Shown piece after piece: positions 55,642 to 64,000 of a stretch of DNA of 64,000 bases. The position numbers and the translations under genes were made by a program. The stretch lies in assembly GCA_963681505.1 (NCBI GenBank), contig OY811979.1:2201414-2265413 (forward strand). The letters run 5' to 3'. The notes beneath the pieces are model-generated. The model saw nothing but the letters and a program-made list of their open reading frames with translations. It searched no databases and was not told where the DNA came from. Position 1 is the stretch's first letter; each line of letters begins with the position of its first letter. Source of the stretch: Eunapius fragilis. Taxonomy: Eukaryota; Porifera; Demospongiae; Spongillida; Spongillidae.

Positions 55642-55649
55642 ACCGCTAT

Positions 55650-56018
55650 ACAGCAGCCATTGAAGTTTCCGTGTTGCCCAGAACCCCACCACCACCGCCC
55701 ACCAAGCCTAATATGAAACTAAACTTAACTGTACTAAACACTTATTTGTGTTATTTAATGTTATATTATATTGACACTTAGAATTGGGAAGTACAATAAA
55801 CAGTGTTATCAGATTATGTCACGAACGTTCTTGCATTGGATGTAAGTAGTGCAAGGTTCATTGTAGGCTGGGGAAATGAATTTGTGCATCTCCATTGAAA
55901 GGATAAACAGGGTGCAAAATTTGAAAACAGGTACTCATCCGCAGGTGGATTACATCACCGCATTTCCTATCGAACGTGCAGTGATGTTATGGACTGGGGC
56001 TGTGATTATACATAATTT
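55650..56018. other. Spacer
   Basis: No gene is recognised. Confidence 0.4.
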
Positions 56019-56350
56019 AACTAGCTTGCACCCGCGCCGTGAAAAATCAGGGGCTTATAATTTTAAATTTACTACCAACAGGTTCTAGTATACGGTTACA
56101 ACGCAACTTCTATAACATGCCCACACAATACAAATACTTCATGGAATTTCTAGTAACTACATGTTTTCGGCCCGTACTATGAGACTTGAGAGTGAACCAC
56201 CACAATAGCATTGCTTTATTAATTGTTGCTGTACAGGCATGTATAGGTTTTGTGGCAAGCATGGTCGCGAAGTACGCGTTGCTATGTACTTTTGTGTGGG
56301 AGGTGGTCGTTCCTATTGGTTGCTAGGTACGCGAACATACCTATAGCAAC
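56019..56350 (+). repeat. 490-bp element, 5' part of an interrupted copy
   Basis: Begins CTAGCTTGCACCCGCGCCGT and reaches the long hairpin (TAGCAACCAA), where the CACTA-like element interrupts it. The remainder is at 59697-59775. Confidence 0.75.
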
Positions 56351-57087
56351 CAACACTGTGCAAAAAATAGGATATACGCTATTGTATATTTATCCTCAAA
56401 TGTATCACGTGCGCTTATGGAGGATTCTCTAATTAATGTCTCCGGATACTACACAGTACCTACGTTGACCGTATACTGTATTGGGTACGCCACCCGATTA
56501 TGTTCGTTGTATACTGGCTTGATTAGTATTAAAATTTTTATCAATAATAAATAAAGCAATACAATCAATAGACAACGTTCAAACTCTCCAGCCATCAAGA
56601 AAGGAGATACTCCAGTAGTGGCCCTCCAACCCGCCGTTGCCACGAGTTGCTCAGAAATCCATTGCAACCTCTTCTAACGAAACGCGCGGCAGTAGTTGAT
56701 CGTAGGCTTCAAACTGCTTCCCTGTACTGTCACCATAGTCCATATAGCTACAGCAAAATAGAGCATCCATACGATACAAATGCAAACAGAGGCCTACACT
56801 GACGGCGGGATTGCTTGACAAGCTCAGCTGAATCTGAGCTTTCCTTGTCTAGCTGCAGGGAATATACAGGGTTAAAACAAACGAAGCCTTTACCTTATAC
56901 TCCAAAGCAATCCGCTACTTCTCTATCTCCGCTCTTCGTATAATTTGTATTCAATTCAATTCTGACAACAGACACTGATAAACAGCAAGTGTGAATGAAA
57001 ACGCAATCTCTTACCCGCTCTGCCTTTGCTAGTTTTTATGACGTCTCTAAATTTGACTCGAGAAAAAAAAGGTGATGATTACTTACC

Positions 57088-57480
57088 ACCGGTTGAGGTA
57101 CTATCCACGTGTTACGGGAAATCATAATGGTGAGAGAATGAGATACCTGATCGCGACACAATGCAGTTACGTTCTCAAGATTCGAAACGGTCTTAGAGAT
57201 TGAAGCCAACCACGCGCGTTCAGCAAATGGGGCATTGTACAATCTGTCGGATGAAGAGCCGCCAATTAGCCAATGCATTTTGCAACTAACCAACACCAAC
57301 AGTTTCTCATCTCGACGAATAAAACGTTGAACGGTAATTTTTCCGCTCAAGCCACGTTGTGCTTGGCTCCAATTGATATTACTAACTGAATTTTGTATTA
57401 ATAAATGGGTGCTGCGTATAAATGGAGCATTATGGATATCCAGTAAGAGTGAAATAGAAAGAGAGGGGTTGGAAAGAGAG
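57088..57480 (-). CDS. Possible captured exon inside the CACTA-like element
   Basis: The minus frame is open over about 130 codons and includes LSGKITVQRFIRRDEKLLVL, CKMHWLIGGSSSDRLYNAPF and ERAWLASISKTVSNLENVTA. It ends at a strong donor (CCGGTG followed by GTAAGTAATC at 57087). The upstream part of the frame is low-complexity Pro/Ser from a poly-G run. No family is recognised. A captured host exon is one explanation, chance another. Confidence 0.3.
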
Positions 57481-57644
57481 ATGGGGGGGGGGGGGGGGGG
57501 GGAAGAGGAAGATATGGTCACATCACAGGAAGTGACCGAAAATCTATGATGCCACACAACTGATGTCATATTCTAATTACACACACACCAATTAAGTTTG
57601 TGTACCTGAGACAGCATGAAAAGCTTAAGCACATACTGTGTCCT

Positions 57645-58170
57645 CAAGGTCTGGTGGTGATTACGTGCAAGTGTGTACATTAAAAGGTACAACTCACCTT
57701 TCAAGTACCACGCCCACCAAAGTCACGTGACTCCAATGACCCCATCAAGGTTGAAAGGTCTCAAAGCATGAAAAGCTTTAGGGACATACTGTCCTCAACG
57801 TCTGGTGGTGACTATGTGCAAGTGTGCAATACATTCAATGGTACAACTCACCTTTCAAGTACCACGCCCAACAAAGTCACGTGACTCCAATGACCCCATC
57901 AAGGTTGAAAGGTCTCAAAGCATGAAAAGCTTTAGGGACATACTGTCCTCAACGTCTGGTGGTGATTACATGCCAGTGTGCAATACATTCAATGGTAAAA
58001 CTCACCTTTCAAGTACCACGCCCAACAAAGTCACGTGACTCCAATGACCCCATCAAGGTTCAAAGGTCTCAAAGCATGAAAAGCTTTAGGGACATACTGT
58101 CCTCAATGTCTGGTGGTGATTACGTGCAAGTGTGCAATACATTAAATGGTACAACTCACCTTTCAAGTGC
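57645..58170 (+). repeat. 153-bp tandem repeat, about 3.5 units
   Basis: Units start GTCTGGTGGTGATTACGTGC at about 57648, 57801, 57954 and 58108 and include TCACGTGACTCCAATGACCC and AGCATGAAAAGCTTTAGGGA. Because 153 is a multiple of three, frames stay open across units (MKSFRDILSSTSGGDY), which could be meaningful or incidental. Confidence 0.85.
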
Positions 58171-58750
58171 CAAGACCACAAGGTGTCACTGCTATTTCAG
58201 TGGTGATCATACTGTTGGCCTATTTGTCAGGAACCATATCAGCTAACCTCTGCAACTCTAGGAACTTCTCACTGAGGATCGTGACCATACTCCTGCTCCC
58301 TCACACACTTTAAAACAATGGCTGATATAAATGATGAGCTGCAAATATATGGTTGTATGGGCGGCCAATTCACCACCCTGCTGGGCTACCAGATTGACCC
58401 TGGTCAAACATGGCCTCCCATGCTTCCTACCATCCGGTAGACACATTGACCCATTGGTATACAGCATACAATTACGCATTCGTTAACTTAGCTAGTGTTG
58501 CCAAAAGTACCCATGCACTGGTCAATATCGCACAGCATAACACATGTGACGCGCGCATGCGATAACACATAACCCTGGCATATACCCCCCATTCCTGTCC
58601 TCCTCACTTATCTTAACCACTTGTTAAGCCATGCCATGCATCATTATTATCTTAGATACGTACCAACGCTTATAGTTCATGTGGTAAACGTCCATAATGC
58701 TCTACGTTCGAATTCACATAGGAGGCTTCAAATTATTCATATCAAAGTTT

Positions 58751-58770
58751 TTTTTTTTTTTTTTTTTTTT
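58751..58770 (-). other. Poly-A tail-like tract of the RT fragment
   Basis: A run of about 20 T on the plus strand lies about 80 bp downstream of the RT fragment stop. On the coding strand it would be a poly-A tail, as expected at the 3' end of a non-LTR retroelement insertion. Confidence 0.45.
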
Positions 58771-58847
58771 GTGAGGAATATATTATAATATATAATCACA
58801 AAATAATTACAGAAATCATACACTCAATTAACTATACTAATAAAAAG

Positions 58848-59475
58848 TTACTGAAAAAAGTCTTCCACTGCATGCTGGTCCACAGAACCCATAACAGAAG
58901 TGGCATTTCCACGTTGGACTGCAACTGATAGCCTTTGCAGCAAGTAGGAGTAGGCATTACACTCTCCTGATGTCTGTTTAAGGCGATGGCCAAGCTCCTT
59001 CAGAAATTTCAAGGTCTCTGACCCATAAACTCCTGATGTCTCAATTGCTATGGGTGTGAATATATGGTTGTGGTCCAGGTGTGCATACTTCACACATTTT
59101 TTTGTGCTCTGCTTGGTTGGCCACTGCCCCAGCCTCTGCAGCTGCAAAAGCTGAGTAGGACGGGGCATATGTGTCAGGGCAGGTGACATCCCAGACAAGG
59201 AGCTTACCACACTGCCAGGGCACTATGGTTATCCCATCAGGTCTTTTCCCATCAGAACGAAAAAGGCCAGTAGGCTCCAAGCGAGATGGAATCTTAGCAG
59301 CAGTCATGGCCCTGTGGATTGTATCATTGATGGAGGCATGTCGATGGTGGCGCCCCTCACTTTTTCGGCAACTAAGGCCATGAACAGCTAAATGGGTCAC
59401 TTCAAAACCGCAATGGTGACAACTGTGGGGTCTACACAAGGACAAACCCAAACGAAGACCAATTGCTATCAAAGT
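58848..59475 (-). pseudogene. RT-family C-terminus with zinc knuckle and endonuclease-like motif
   Basis: The frame 59041-59472 has CRPHSCHHCGFEVTHLAVHG (Cys/His knuckle), RHASINDTIHRAMTAAKIPS, LEPTGLFRSDGKRPDGITIV and PWQCGKLLVWDVTCPDTYAP. The PDG...VWD pair resembles a PD-(D/E)xK nuclease core. A frameshift near 59080-59110 leads into 58848-59210, with YAHLDHNHIFTPIAIETSGV and YLLQRLSVAVQRGNATSVMG. It is probably the C-terminal half of the same family as the RT at 21500-22480, truncated at the 5' end as non-LTR insertions often are. Confidence 0.6.
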
Positions 59476-59696
59476 TATACATGTAAGTTATTTAGATTTG
59501 AATGCGTTGCATAATTCATTGCGGTGTGCGTATTCGTGATATTTCGAGAATACGCACAATGAATAATTGTCACCTAGGGATTCTTGAAATATACCAGGTG
59601 GATATTCGAAATATACACTACCCTTGGTATATTGATGGTATACGCGAAATATACGAAAAAATATACGCTAGCGTATACTAGGTTTTTTGCACAGTG

Positions 59697-59775
59697 CAAT
59701 AGGCGCTAGGCCGAGTGTATAAATAAGTTACGCGGACTTACGGACGTACGTACGTACGTTGGAAGTTATAGTATT
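59697..59775 (+). repeat. 490-bp element, 3' part of the interrupted copy
   Basis: CAATAGGCGCTAGGCCGAG to GGAAGTTATAGTA, continuing the copy cut at 56353. Confidence 0.75.
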
Positions 59776-60145
59776 TAACTATCACGGGCTGATTTTTTTT
59801 AACTTACCACCTGTTCTAGCATACGGTTTACTACGCAACCTCTATATTATTAGTATATAACATGCCCATGCAATACAAGTACTTCATGGAATTATTAGTA
59901 ACTACATGCATGTTTTCGGCCTGTACTATGAGACTTGAGAGTGAGCCATCACAATTGCGTTGCTTTAATTGTGATGGCACTAGGTTTTGTGCCTGGCAAG
60001 CATGCATGGTCGCTAAATACGCGTTGCTATGTGGGAGATGGTCGTTCCTATTGGTTGCTAGGTACGCGTACACACTTAGCAACCAATAGGCGCTAGGCCG
60101 AGTATAGAAATAAGTTACGCCGACGTAATACGTAGGAAACTAATA
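59776..60145 (+). repeat. 490-bp element, plus copy
   Basis: A shorter copy with the ATCACGGGCTGA start, GTTTACTACGCAACCTCTAT and the TTGGTTGCTAGGTACGCG hairpin. It ends near GACGTAATACGTAGG. Confidence 0.75.
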
Positions 60146-60675
60146 CTATACGTCCTAACTCATCTACTCGGCCTAGCGCCTATATTGGTTGCTAGGTAAG
60201 CGTACCTTACCTAGCAACCAATAAGAACGACCACCGTCCACAAAGGTACATAGCAACGCGTACTTAGTGACCATGCCTGCCACAAAGCCTACATGCCTGT
60301 ACAGGTATAATAATAAAGTCTCATCGTACAGGCCGAAAACATGTAGTTACTATCTGGCATAAAAATTCCATAAAGTAAATGGAATAAATGCACATACAGA
60401 GCTATATTAATTTATATATACACACTACCCCTACCCATGCACTATCGTTTCCCCACTTATGTATCAGTTTGTATTGCGCGGGCATGCATGTTATATATTG
60501 GTTGCGAGTGCGTAGTAACCATATGTTCAGTAGAACAGGTGGTAGATTATATTGCACCATTGAGTAAAACAGTAAAAAAAGAGAAGATAGGAGGTAGTCC
60601 AACTGTTCATCTGGCTAATGAACAGCGAGACGAATAACAACCCGGCCGTGATTTTTCACGGGGGCACGCTATTTG
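60146..60675 (-). repeat. 490-bp element, minus copy
   Basis: Inverted relative to its neighbour. It contains the hairpin, the GACCACC/AAAGG block and ends with CGTGATTTTTCACGGGGGCA. The two copies meet tail to tail, as in the 41.7-44.9 kb array. Confidence 0.75.
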
Positions 60676-61227
60676 TATTATATAGTATTTTGAATACCAT
60701 TAGCAACAGGTTGGAACACCTCCTCCTGTAAAGTGACCGAGCTTAGGAAATCAGATTGCCTATCTTAGCTATATGTATGTTGTGTACACACATCACTGTG
60801 CTAAAAGTGTGGAATGCGCAAACTGACATACGCCTGAGAGGCGTAAAATACGCCACTGTTTATGTAGGCAGGTCTTCGATAGATGAAGTATACGCCCGTA
60901 AGTATATTACCGTGTATATTCAAGTTTCACATATTCAGTTTTGTGTGTATTATTTTTTTATAAACAATAAATAAAGAAATAATTAAATGACGAAAAAGTT
61001 TTACATTGCTGAAAGGTTGACCTTGTATGCTGTCATGGATGATTCAAAGAGATGTTGTGGCCTGTGGTATGATGAGCGGGAACCCCTGAAGGCACATGAC
61101 AGCTGATCTTAGTAGGGAGAAGCTCAATTTGCAACGAAGCCAGAATAATGTTTTTCTGTATGGCTGCTCCTGCTTGTCTGCGTTTATACTTGTCTGCAAG
61201 TACACTGCAAATAAGTTAGCTGCTATG
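60676..61227. other. Spacer
   Basis: No gene is recognised. Small ORFs on both strands lack features. Confidence 0.4.
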
Positions 61228-61364
61228 TCAAACCAAAGTTTGGTTTGACACATGCGCTACACACTGTAAACCAAACGTGGTTTAGGATTTAAACCAAGAT
61301 ATTTTGGTTTAACACTTAAACCATATGCATGGTTTTATGTGTTAACCAAACTTCTTGGTTTATC
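61228..61364. repeat. Five consecutive AAACCA/TGGTTT palindromes
   Basis: TCAAACCAAAGTTTGGTTTG, TAAACCAAACGTGGTTTA, TTAAACC...GGTTTAA, TTAAACCATATGCATGG and TTAACCAAACTTCTTGG follow one another with 0-20 bp spacing. Each is a short hairpin of 17-24 bp with a different loop. Confidence 0.8.
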
Positions 61365-61399
61365 CTGCATCGTACAGTATAGTTTTTTTTTTACAAAAA

Positions 61400-61500
61400 A
61401 GACACTCTGACTGAACAGGATTCGAACTCTATACATATTCCCCTCAGCACACGACTTGATCAACCAGCTATGCTTTTTTTGCATATATGGTTGCCATGCA
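61400..61500 (-). repeat. Possible tRNA-derived SINE head
   Basis: The minus strand has TAGCTGGTTGATCA (A-box-like) followed about 30 bp later by GAGTTCGAATCCTG (B-box-like), then an A-rich stretch. The anticodon stem does not pair convincingly, so it is not called a tRNA gene. Confidence 0.35.
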
Positions 61501-61695
61501 CAAACGGAAACACAGGGGCGGCGGAAGAGGGGGGGCAAGGGGGGCTTTAACCCCCCCCAAATATGTATTTGAGGGGGCTCAGCCCCCCCAAATTTAGCGA
61601 TCGATCGGACGATGATATGCTGCCGTATATAAGTACATGCACTCCATTAGTATATCTAATGTACCAGGCGTCCTCCCGGGGGTACATTTGTCTAC

Positions 61696-61935
61696 AGGCT
61701 GGTTCACAAATTGACGCGCACGTCACGCGACGCGACGCAATCGAATGCAACGTCGCAGAAATAGAAAAATTTCTATTCCTGCGACGCGATGCAACGTCGC
61801 AGCGATAAACCACACTTAAACCACGCCCGATATACTGGTACGTTATAAAAAATTGACGGCCGAGCCCAGAGCAGAACTTTTTTTTCATTCATCGCGACGC
61901 ATCGCGGGCTCTTGCGTCAATTTGTGAACCAGCCT
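61696..61935. mobile_element. 240-bp MITE with TAC duplication
   Basis: Ends AGGCTGGTTCACAAATTGAC and its complement, with TAC on both sides (61693-61695, 61936-61938). Internal GCGACGC units are arranged symmetrically. TIR and duplication length resemble Harbinger-type MITEs. It is nested in the 994-bp element. Confidence 0.8.
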
Positions 61936-62006
61936 TACCAATTTGTACAGTTATTCACGTTCTGCCAGTTTAACTTCCCTTTTGCATTTGACAATGATGC
62001 TAGTCG

Positions 62007-62214
62007 TTTAGAGCTCGGCCCAAGCTCTAATTCTTTTTCTCTGGTCCCAAGCAGACCTAAGCCAGAGCGTCAAAGTGATCGCGGTACGCGTAGTTAGTAC
62101 AGAAGATTTCATAGAAACCACGCATATCGCGATCTAATAAGTTTCACTTTGAAACCGTGGCTTGGGACCAAAGAAAAAGAATTATACATTGGCAATTTCG
62201 GGCCAAGCTCTAAA
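62007..62214. mobile_element. Foldback element, about 208 bp
   Basis: The left end TTTAGAGCTCGGCCC and the complement of the right end TTTAGAGCTTGGCCC match, and the inner block AATTCTTTTTCTCTGGTCCC is repeated inverted. No target duplication is evident. It is nested in the 994-bp element. Confidence 0.65.
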
Positions 62215-62511
62215 GGACCTGTACAATTAACGAGCATGCACTGTCAAATGTTAAACTCGTTGAACATGGATAAATTTATTTTCTAAGCACTGGGGTAGGC
62301 AGATGTACACCCCGAGATCGAGGAGGTCCCGTACATTAGACATTAATGCCACTAATGTTGCTATTAAATTCTCCACTGCTAACGACGAACGCACCAGATA
62401 CTTTGGTACTGTGCTTTGTAACGAAATTAATGTAGTCATGAAATAATAATCGTTTCAGTTTAGCCCCCCCCCCCCCCCCAAATATGATAAGCTTCCGCCG
62501 CCCCTGAAACA

Positions 62512-64000
62512 AAATGCGCATCCAAGCAGCCCTGCCGCATTCACAACTGTTTTTGTAACCAATATGCATTCCACTGACCTGCCTTCATAACATGCATGAA
62601 TAGATAGTAACCCCATGCAGCAGTAATGATTACTATTGTTATTATATTGGTATGGAATGCAGGGTGGTAATGAATTTTAAGAAGAATTCACGGACATGCA
62701 GTGATACACTTTTCTTTATGCGGGTCATTCTACCTACACTATAGAACTAGACGAATATAGTTGCTTACATTTACATCATGGATCAACAAAAGTAACTAAT
62801 AATATATAAAAAGTCACCTGACAATCACATAAGGCTAAATATTTGATATTTAAAACGCAAATCACAGGTGCAGTCCAGTTCACTGCTCTCCAGCCCTGAG
62901 GCATGCAAAAACAGTCCACTTGCTGGTGAATTACAAGGTTACAAGTATAATGAAATAGTTGCACAACACTTCATAACCTCACATGGCCCTACAGTGTACG
63001 TGTAAAATTGCCGCCGCCCCCCCCTCCCACACACACACAAAAGGTATTCTATATTGGAGCGCGTGCGTTACTTATAACGCACACGCATCTATATAATTAG
63101 AATATAACTCGCTGAAGTAATGCATGCATGCTCACAGAATTTAACCTTTAATCTCCAGGCAGTGGTCATAGATCTATAGACCGTTAGCGGTCCTAGATCT
63201 AGGACCACTATATTACAGCTTTGAAATTAAATGAAACATTGTATTTTCGAACTTAATATTTTATTATGGTCTCGAATCCATAGTTGGATAAATATTAGTT
63301 AAGAAGAAAGCTCTTTAACAATTCATTTATTACTGCAGCAAAATGAATATATTGGTGAACAAAGGAGAAAGTGAACCGGTTTCTTTTTTTGCTTGTAACA
63401 TCACACCCATATGTGTTCTATTTCAGGGGAACACAATTTTACATTAGTATAACACTGCCCTATAACGGATTCATAATTTATGCAACTTTATGCTCCAATC
63501 CTTATGTGTAATGAGATAAACAAATTAGGTTTGAGTGTCATCGATAAATGATACCATTTACATGATGAGAAAAATTAGCATTCAGGAGGAGAATTTTTAT
63601 AATTGACCTAGCAAATCCAATCCTGCATGGTTCTGCTAGTTAGTACTCTTTCTCAAATTATTCAACCAATTACATGTTGTGATTTTAATATGCAAGTTTT
63701 ATGAATTAATTATGTAGTTATTTATAAAGAGTTAAACATGGACTTTAATAAACATTGTATAAAAGCAATAATCTTATATATATTTTGTAAACAAATTAGG
63801 ATTTAACCCTTTCTCATATATGAAAATACAAAAATATATATCTGCCAATTCCAGCATCATAAATGATTTGCATGCTTTTTGTGTTTACATGATATCAAAT
63901 ATTATTGCATGTAATGTAATGAATACAATTAGCTGTTAATCAGATGTGATTATAATGCTATTCAATGTTGTTAGTGGCTAACATCTTGTATGGTGTATTT
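62512..64000. other. AT-rich right edge
   Basis: No gene is recognised. Short palindromes occur at 63060-63095 (GCGTGCGTTA...TAACGCACACGC) and 63164-63209 (GTGGTCATAGATC...CTAGGACCAC). Confidence 0.4.

Larger units (their letters stand above)
56354..59696. mobile_element. 3.34-kb CACTA-like element with CAA duplication
   Basis: The ends read CACTGTGCAAAAAA on both sides, and the similarity extends inward about 38 bp (ATACGCTA...GTATATTT). CAA occurs at 56351-56353 and 59697-59699. Deleting the element and one CAA rejoins AGCAACCAATAGGCG, the sequence of intact 490-bp copies, so the insertion is defined to the base. CAC termini with 3-bp duplications fit the CMC superfamily. No transposase is recognised inside; the interior holds a 153-bp tandem repeat and an RT fragment. 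Confidence 0.85.
61513..62506. mobile_element. 994-bp TIR element with 5-bp duplication
   Basis: Both ends are CAGGGGCGGCGGAAG (15 bp, perfect) followed by G-rich tracts and AAATATG. AAACA flanks both sides (61508-61512, 62507-62511). CAGGGGCGG ends are typical of hAT-like elements, but a 5-bp duplication is not the common 8 bp. No transposase inside. It contains the two elements listed next. Confidence 0.75.

Noticed and set aside
55954-56088. A small protein gene
   Set aside because: The ORF runs into the start of a 490-bp element copy and has no independent support.
61400-61500. A tRNA gene
   Set aside because: Boxes resembling A and B are present, but the anticodon and acceptor stems do not pair. 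Kept only as a possible SINE head.

Overview
The window looks like nuclear DNA from an animal, most probably a sponge or another early-branching marine invertebrate. The reasons are short GT-AG introns inside small exons, a signal-peptide/Ig/FN3/transmembrane receptor built from symmetric phase-1 exons, metazoan-type retroelements (BEL/Pao, Ty3/gypsy, a CR1/Jockey-like LINE, another reverse-transcriptase family), many cut-and-paste transposon remnants and an AT-rich, microsatellite-laden background. The lineage is an inference from family content and was not tested by any search. No prokaryotic operon, rRNA, CRISPR or confident tRNA gene was seen.

Layout. 1-582: 5' end of a BEL/Pao element on the minus strand (LTR, primer-binding site, gag start). 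583-1480: a duplicated copy of the stalk, transmembrane and tail exons of a receptor gene, broken by an 11-nt deletion. 2.1-2.8 kb: palindromic and minisatellite repeats. 3836-5766: a piggyBac-type element with TTAA target duplications whose 353-codon ORF has lost the catalytic core. 7.1-8.95 kb: an integrase zinc-binding exon, then an unidentified multi-exon gene whose last exon runs into a 17-unit, about 181-bp satellite (to 11.7 kb). 12.4-13.6 kb: compound CA/TG repeats. 14.1-16.5 kb: two paralogous two-exon gene ends flanking a broken SWIM zinc-finger gene. 17.2 and 20.4 kb: foldback MITEs. 20.9-22.5 kb: minus-strand integrase and reverse-transcriptase pseudogenes.

22.9-46.5 kb: one plus-strand gene can be assembled from seven exons (signal peptide, Ig, FN3, stalk, transmembrane, two tail exons). 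All splice phases agree and the total is 1050 nt, a predicted 349-residue type I membrane protein. Its 19-kb intron between FN3 and stalk holds three decayed gypsy elements (minus 29.0-32.3, plus 32.9-37.6, minus 37.6-45.0 kb). The third has its 5' LTR interrupted by an inverted array of a 490-bp multi-hairpin element, itself hit by a 192-bp MITE.

46.6-64 kb is repeat-rich: a tandem duplication with tRNA-like boxes, a LINE fragment, the C-terminal part of a CACTA-type transposase, a foldback MITE, a hAT-like element with an 8-bp duplication, more 490-bp elements, a 3.34-kb CACTA-like element inserted in one of them with a 3-bp duplication, and a nested cluster of TIR elements at 61.5-62.5 kb.

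The main biology is a compact Ig/FN3 receptor locus, apparently part of a tandem family because the end of a second copy lies at the left edge, embedded in several layers of nested transposons. Most transposon genes are broken. The receptor gene, the unidentified 7.8-kb gene and the domain-deleted piggyBac ORF keep open frames.
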